Assembly (NCBI GenBank): GCA_963556145.1
Contig: OY744467.1
Span: 3,596,001 to 3,660,000, forward strand
DNA length: 64,000 nt
Origin: Hygrocybe punicea
Taxonomy: Eukaryota; Basidiomycota; Agaricomycetes; Agaricales; Hygrophoraceae
Direction: 5' to 3'
Every line of letters starts with the position of its first letter. Position 1 is the stretch's first letter. Below the pieces are notes generated by a model that was given only the letters and a program-made list of their open reading frames with translations, was not told the DNA's origin and did no database searches. The translations under genes and the position numbers were made by a program. This document shows positions 58,913 to 64,000 of the stretch, one piece after another.

Positions 58913-60150
58913 GAGTACGTCAAAGGACAGTGGGGAGTTTGGGATAGATGCGAGGTTGAAAATCAGTTCTCTGTGGATCTAGTACACACTACCAGTATAT
59001 TCTCAAAGAGACGAAATTGGTGTCAACAGTGGTAGTTGATAATAGAGAATCTTCCAAATTGGAAGGGGAGGCAACTGTAAACCCGCCAGCCCAATCTCCC
59101 TACACACTGTATTACAGAGAGCGGTGCAGTGATTGGTTAGATCACAAGCAACTGGGGTAACACTCGTAGAGAGAGCCCAGGGAGGTAGCACTTCTCTGTA
59201 ATTCACCTTGCTCTAGTCTCCTTTTAATAAACCAATGTGCAGCACTACAGCCACAGCAAGAACTGATGAGAGTGATAATACGCGAGTCCAGAACTAGTCC
59301 CAGAAGTACCAGATCAATCGGAGACGAAAAGCCAAGCGCAAGTGAAAAAGCCAATGAAAAATTGACTTGTCACGGGACCAGAGTGGTCTCTTGGAAAGGC
59401 CAAGATACCAGCAGAAAGAAGTTGCCAAGAGGTCCCAAATTGGCTACAAAATCAAGAGATTTGGATGAGTATACTCTGAGACAAAGAGATAGGAGTGTGA
59501 GGATAGAAAAAGTCAAATACCTTGTGAACCAGCGGTTGGATTCTGCTGATTTAGTGGTAGTTGGATAGAGGGAAGCAAGGGCTTCAAAATAATTGCTAGG
59601 ATGATAAAATTATGATTAGGGGTTGCTGTAATATCAACCAAATGTACCTGAATAGTAAAACAGTTATAGCTCCACAACCACTGAACCAAATGGAGATTTG
59701 GAGCTACGGAAAGGAAACCCTTGCAAAGATCTCCAAGATGGCTCTAGATGTGTAGGATGAAGACACAAGATGAGTGAAATCCAGCTTTCAAAAAAGCAAC
59801 GTACTTTGTCGTTTATGAGAGCTTTGACAGCAAAGATTGTTGGTGTACAACACCAAGAATCAGGCTAGGACAAGCACAGAGGCAGTTTAAATTGTCTGGG
59901 ACTCCCAAAACAATTGTTGGGCTCGTAGGTATAGCAGAAAGCAAAAAGCAATGCACCACCGTGACCAAACAACATTGTTTGCGCAAAAAATATAACATTT
60001 CAACTATTAAAGTAATACAACAAGGCTGAGAGAGCTCATTCAAGTGCAAACAAAGTTAGAGCATTGATTAAGTGTAGGCATAAGGTAAGGGTCTCCCAAC
60101 AATGCTGGAGCAACAAAAAAAAACAGAAAAAAAAAAAGTGGGTGGAGACA
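58913..60150. other. Region upstream of G3 in B with no gene I can support
   Basis: Collinear with 23105–24340 and nearly identical; it has the same short unassigned frames. Confidence 0.4.
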
Positions 60151-60154
60151 GAAT

Positions 60155-62375
60155 GATTCTGTACGCAGCTGTTCCCCTCGCCCAAACTCATCCTTTCAGT
60201 TGGAAACAGGATACCAGAATTGATGAGGGTCTGTGTGAACTTAACTCAGTGGTATCCGAGCGACGGTGCACAAGAAAAATCAAGGGGGGGGGGCCACTCA
60301 CGGATTGCGTGTGCAGCCGTTCCCCTCACCCAGACTTGTCGTTTCGGTCGGAAACGGGGTGCCGGAGTGGATGAGGGTCTGTGTCAAACTAAGTCAGTGG
60401 TATCCGAGCGATGGTGAACAAAAAAAAAACAAGGGGGGGGGAAACTCACGGATTGCGTGTGCGGCCATTCCCCTCGCGCAAACACATCGTTTCGGGTGGA
60501 AACAGGGTGCCGGAATCGACCACGGCCTGTGTGAGTTTAAGTTAGTGGTATCCGAGCGAAGGTGAACAAAAAAAATCAAGGGGGGGGGGCAACTCACGGA
60601 TTGCGTTTGCAGCCGTTTCCCTGACCCAGACTTGTCGTTTCGGTCTGAAACGGGGTGCCGGAATCGACCACGGCCTGTGACAACATGAGTCAGTGGTTTC
60701 CAAGCGACAGTGCACAAAAAAAAACAAGGGGGGGGGGCAACTCACGGATTGCGTTTGCAGCCGTTTCCCTGACCCAGACTTGTCGTTTCGGTCTGAAACA
60801 GGGTGCCGGAATTGACCACGGCCTGTGTGAACTTAAGTCAGTGGTATCCGTGCGACGGTGAACAAAAAAAATCAAGGGGGGGGGGGCAACTCACGGATTG
60901 CGTTTGCAGCCGTTCCCCTGACCCAGACTTGTCGTTTCGGTCGGAAACGGGGTGCCGGAGTGGATGAGGGTCTGTGTCAAACTAAGTCAGTGGTATCCGA
61001 GCGATGGTGAACAAAAAAAAAACAAGGGGGGGGGAAACTCACGGATTGCGTGTGCAGCCGTTCCCCTCACCCAGACTTGTCGTTTCGGTCGGAAACGGGG
61101 TGCCGGAGTGGATGAGGGTCTGTGTCAAACTAAGTCAGTGGTATCCGAGCGAAGGTGAACAAAAAAAATCAAGGGGGGGGGGCAACTCACGGATTGCGTT
61201 TGCAGCCGTTCCCCTGACCCAGACTTGTCGTTTCGGTCTGAAACGGGGTGCCGGAGTGGATGAGGGTCTGTGTCAAACTAAGTCGGTGGTATCCGAGCGA
61301 CGGTGCACAAAAAAAATCAAGGGGGGGGGGCAACTCACGGATTGCGTGTGCGGCCGTTCCCCTCGCGCAAACACATCGTTTCGGGTGGAAACAGGGTGCC
61401 GGAATCGACCACGGCCTGTGTGAGTTTAAGTTAGTGGTATCCGAGCGAAGGTGAACAAAAAAAATCAAGGGGGGGGGGCAACTCACGGATTGCGTTTGCA
61501 GCCGTTTCCCTGACCCAGACTTGTCGTTTCGGTCTGAAACGGGGTGCCGGAATCGACCACGGCCTGTGACAACATGAGTCAGTGGTTTCCGAGCGACGGT
61601 GCACAAAAAAAATCAAGGGGGGGGGGCAACTCACGGATTGCGTGTGCGGCCGTTCCCCTCGCGCAAACACATCGTTTCGGGTGGAAACACGGTGCCGGAA
61701 TCGATCACGGCCTGTGTGAACTTAAGTCAATGGTTTCCGAGCGACGGTGCACAAAAAAAAATCAAGGGGGGGGGGAAACTCACGGATTGCGTGTGCAGCC
61801 GTTCCCCTCACCCAGACTTGTCGTTTCAGTCGGAAACGGGGTGCCGGAGTGGATGAGGGTCTGTGTCAAACTAAGTCAGTGGTATCCGAGCGAAGGTGAA
61901 CAAAAAAAATCAAGGGGGGGGGGAAACTCACGGATTGCGTGTGCAGCCGTTCCCCTCACCCAGACTCGTCGTTTCGGTTGGAAACGGGGTGCCGGAATTG
62001 ACCACGGCCTGTGTCAACATGAGTCAGTGGTTTCCGAACGACGGTGCACAAAAAAAAACAAGGGGGGGGGCCACTCACGGATTGCGTGTGCGGCCGTTCC
62101 CCTCGCGCAAACACATCGTTTCAGGTGGAAACACGGTGCCGGAACTGACCACGGCCTGTGTGAGTTTAAGTCAGTGGTATCCGAGCAAAGGTGAACAAAA
62201 AAAAATCAAGTGGGGGGCAACTCACGGATTGTGTGTGCGGCCGTTCCCCTCGCGCAGACTCGTCATTTCGGTTGGAAACGGGGTGCCGGAATCGATCACG
62301 GCCTGTGTGAACATCAGTCAGTGGTATCCGGGTGAAGGTGAACAAAAAATATCCAACTCACGGATTGCATGTGCG
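60155..62375. repeat. Expanded ~147-bp minisatellite in B (about 15 units)
   Basis: The anchor GGATTGCGT(G/T)TGC recurs every ~147–148 bp from about 60301 to 62225. Sub-variants alternate (CTCGCGCAAACACATCG versus CTCACCCAGACTTGTCG, and CTGACCCAGACTTG), which suggests unequal exchange that copied blocks of variants. Confidence 0.9.
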
Positions 62376-64000
62376 GGTCATGGTGTGGCTGTTGAAGTTG
62401 CCATCTGCTGAATAAGCCGAAAGTGACTAGCAAAATCGCCTCGGGCATTGAGGCGATCTCTTGCTTGTCACTTTCTCTTACAAATATGGACATATCTATT
62501 TAATAAATATTTTATTAATAATTAATTAATTCATTACCAAATGGACATTTTTGGTAGAGTATTTGATTTGTTTCTCACTCAATTCTCCATGGATTTTGAA
62601 GGTTATATGGGAAAGGTTATAGTACTAAATGAAATGGAGGTGCTTGTCACCAGCACTAAGTGATTTGAGCCCAAATTCAGGCACTAGTGAGTTTACACCA
62701 CACATAGGCATTTGAATTTTCATGAGATATATATCATAGAAGTAGCTGTTTCTAGGGCTTTTACTGATATATTCTGAGGGGATGACAGTATTTTGAATAC
62801 GGTACAGGAACTGGTATACCTATTGATCAGAAATTACAAGTCATGTATGAGGTCACAGCACTCAGCTTTGCACACCTTATCCATGCATGTGACTTCCTAC
62901 TGCACCCTCTTTTCTTACGATCCTTATCACGTGATTGGACACTATTTTTATTTCGTGCACATGATTTCCTGCTGTGCGTTCTTTCTTCATTATTATCCAG
63001 ATTGTTTTCACAAATGTAAATGACTTGCCGAAGAATGGCAAATATGGATGATGGTATATAGCTACATGGTGATAATACAACCCCTCTCATCTATTTGACG
63101 AACTCATGATGACATGATGAATGCATTGAACAACACAACATAACAAAACAGAAACGAATATAATGAAATGAAAAATTGAGTATGAAAAGATAAAGAAAAG
63201 GACGAACGACCATTAACCCTCCCGTTCCCAGCTAACCAGCAACCAAGACCCGCCCAAATAAAGACAAAGTGTTCACCCCAGAAAGAAAGAAGTCAATGTC
63301 AAGCATTGACTTCAGGCCCATCCATCCTCCAGAATAGTTCAACGCGTTGATTGTTTAGGGTAGAAACATTGGCACAAAAAGGCCAGTCACAGACTTTGCG
63401 CTCTGTATGCAATCATCAAATAAAAATAATAATAAAGTGTAAATGAAAAATGTACTTAGAGGGAGGACAGAGGACCTGTTCATAGCATCGGATAGTTTTT
63501 TATTACAATTTATTGCACAGAGAAGCAGCAATAAAAAGGAGTAGACACCAGAAGACCATGGTGAAAGACTAGAGGAAAAGAAAAGACGGATCGTGAGAAT
63601 TCAGGCATATGACCCCCAGCAAACACGTGATAAGCACATGTTTCCTTACATAACCAGAATAAACGGTCTGAACCAAGTAGATATCAACGATCTTAAAGAT
63701 CTATATATCAAGGAATGATCAAATACTACTCGTTACATGATGCAAGGACAACAACCCATTGCACATTGAGTGACAGCTATGTGGAAAGCTCTTTTTCAAT
63801 CCACGTACTCATAGTGTATCCAATAAGACATATATTTTGTTACAAATATATTAATGATTAATAGTATAATACCTATGTGCACACCCCTGATGATCATGAG
63901 GATTAAAGTCAGAGTCGCTGAAGTGGTTAGCAAAATTGCCTCAGGCATTGCGATGATCTCCTGCTAGCCACTTTCTTCTACAAATAGGGACTTATCTGTA
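62376..64000. other. Right arm of B up to the window end
   Basis: Collinear with 25245–26858 of A. It contains the two 55-nt hairpins (62420–62474 and 63920–63974) and the diverged G1 last-exon fragment (63717–63835). No gene is supported. The element's 5' terminus is outside the window. Confidence 0.6.

Larger units (their letters stand above)
35208..64000 (-). mobile_element. Giant Helitron-like element B, second copy, interrupted by E2 and cut by the window end
   Basis: It starts at the same base as A (1012) but next to Copia sequence instead of U. It runs collinear with A to the window end, equivalent to about 26858 in A, so roughly 1.2 kb is missing. Differences from A: no H1, one extra 78-bp repeat upstream of Rep, E2 inserted in G3, about nine extra minisatellite units, and clustered substitutions. 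Otherwise sequence identity is very high, which implies recent duplication or transposition. Confidence 0.82.

Overview
The window reads as nuclear DNA of a filamentous fungus, most likely a basidiomycete (Agaricomycete-like). The reasons are dense GT–AG introns of about 47–69 bp, a Copia retrotransposon fragment, and Helitron-type Rep/helicase genes. The lineage is inference; nothing here identifies a species. Almost every base belongs to nested mobile elements, and I see no ordinary host gene, rRNA or tRNA.

Layout. (1) 1–1011 is one end of an upstream giant element, U, cut by the window edge. (2) 1012–28017 is a complete giant element, A (27,006 bp). It has the same termini as the smaller elements below. 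It carries a Rep–PIF1 helicase–USP-like peptidase gene on the minus strand, three intron-rich cargo genes (G1, G2, G3), a minisatellite, and a 5' terminal region. A canonical 2,568-bp Helitron, H1 (1908–4475), sits inside the peptidase part of its Rep gene. (3) 28018–29188 (F1) is a fragment of a divergent Rep gene. (4) 29189–33176 (E1) is a ~4-kb non-autonomous relative of A, with a 0.8-kb palindrome inside it. (5) 33177–35207 (F2) is a truncated Copia pol fragment. (6) 35208–64000 is a second giant copy, B, whose last ~1.2 kb lies outside the window. B is interrupted at 51393–55494 by E2, another ~4.1-kb non-autonomous copy, which itself holds a 468-bp hAT-like MITE.

Transposon system. In Rep orientation (minus strand in A, B and E1; plus in E2) the elements begin with a hairpin containing an 11-bp motif. 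They end with an inverted copy of that motif, a second hairpin, and a 13-nt tail. This asymmetric terminal inverted repeat design resembles Helitron2/Helentron-type rolling-circle elements. The A/B comparison supplies an exact empty site for E2: insertion before a T with no duplication, or at most 1 bp. H1 is a different, canonical Helitron (5'-TC, 3'-CTAG, A^T target).

Cargo. G3 encodes a predicted 1,682-residue protein: a 2-oxoglutarate/Fe(II) oxygenase-like fold, then a chromodomain, then a ~900-residue region I do not recognise. G1 and G2 are divergent genes sharing a 402-bp intergenic region with a duplicated 56-bp CACGTG-bearing repeat. A and B carry the same cargo in the same order, so it has moved with the element. 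Each giant copy has a different single nonsense codon in Rep. Neither encodes a full-length transposase, though the rest of the two copies is nearly identical, implying recent movement.
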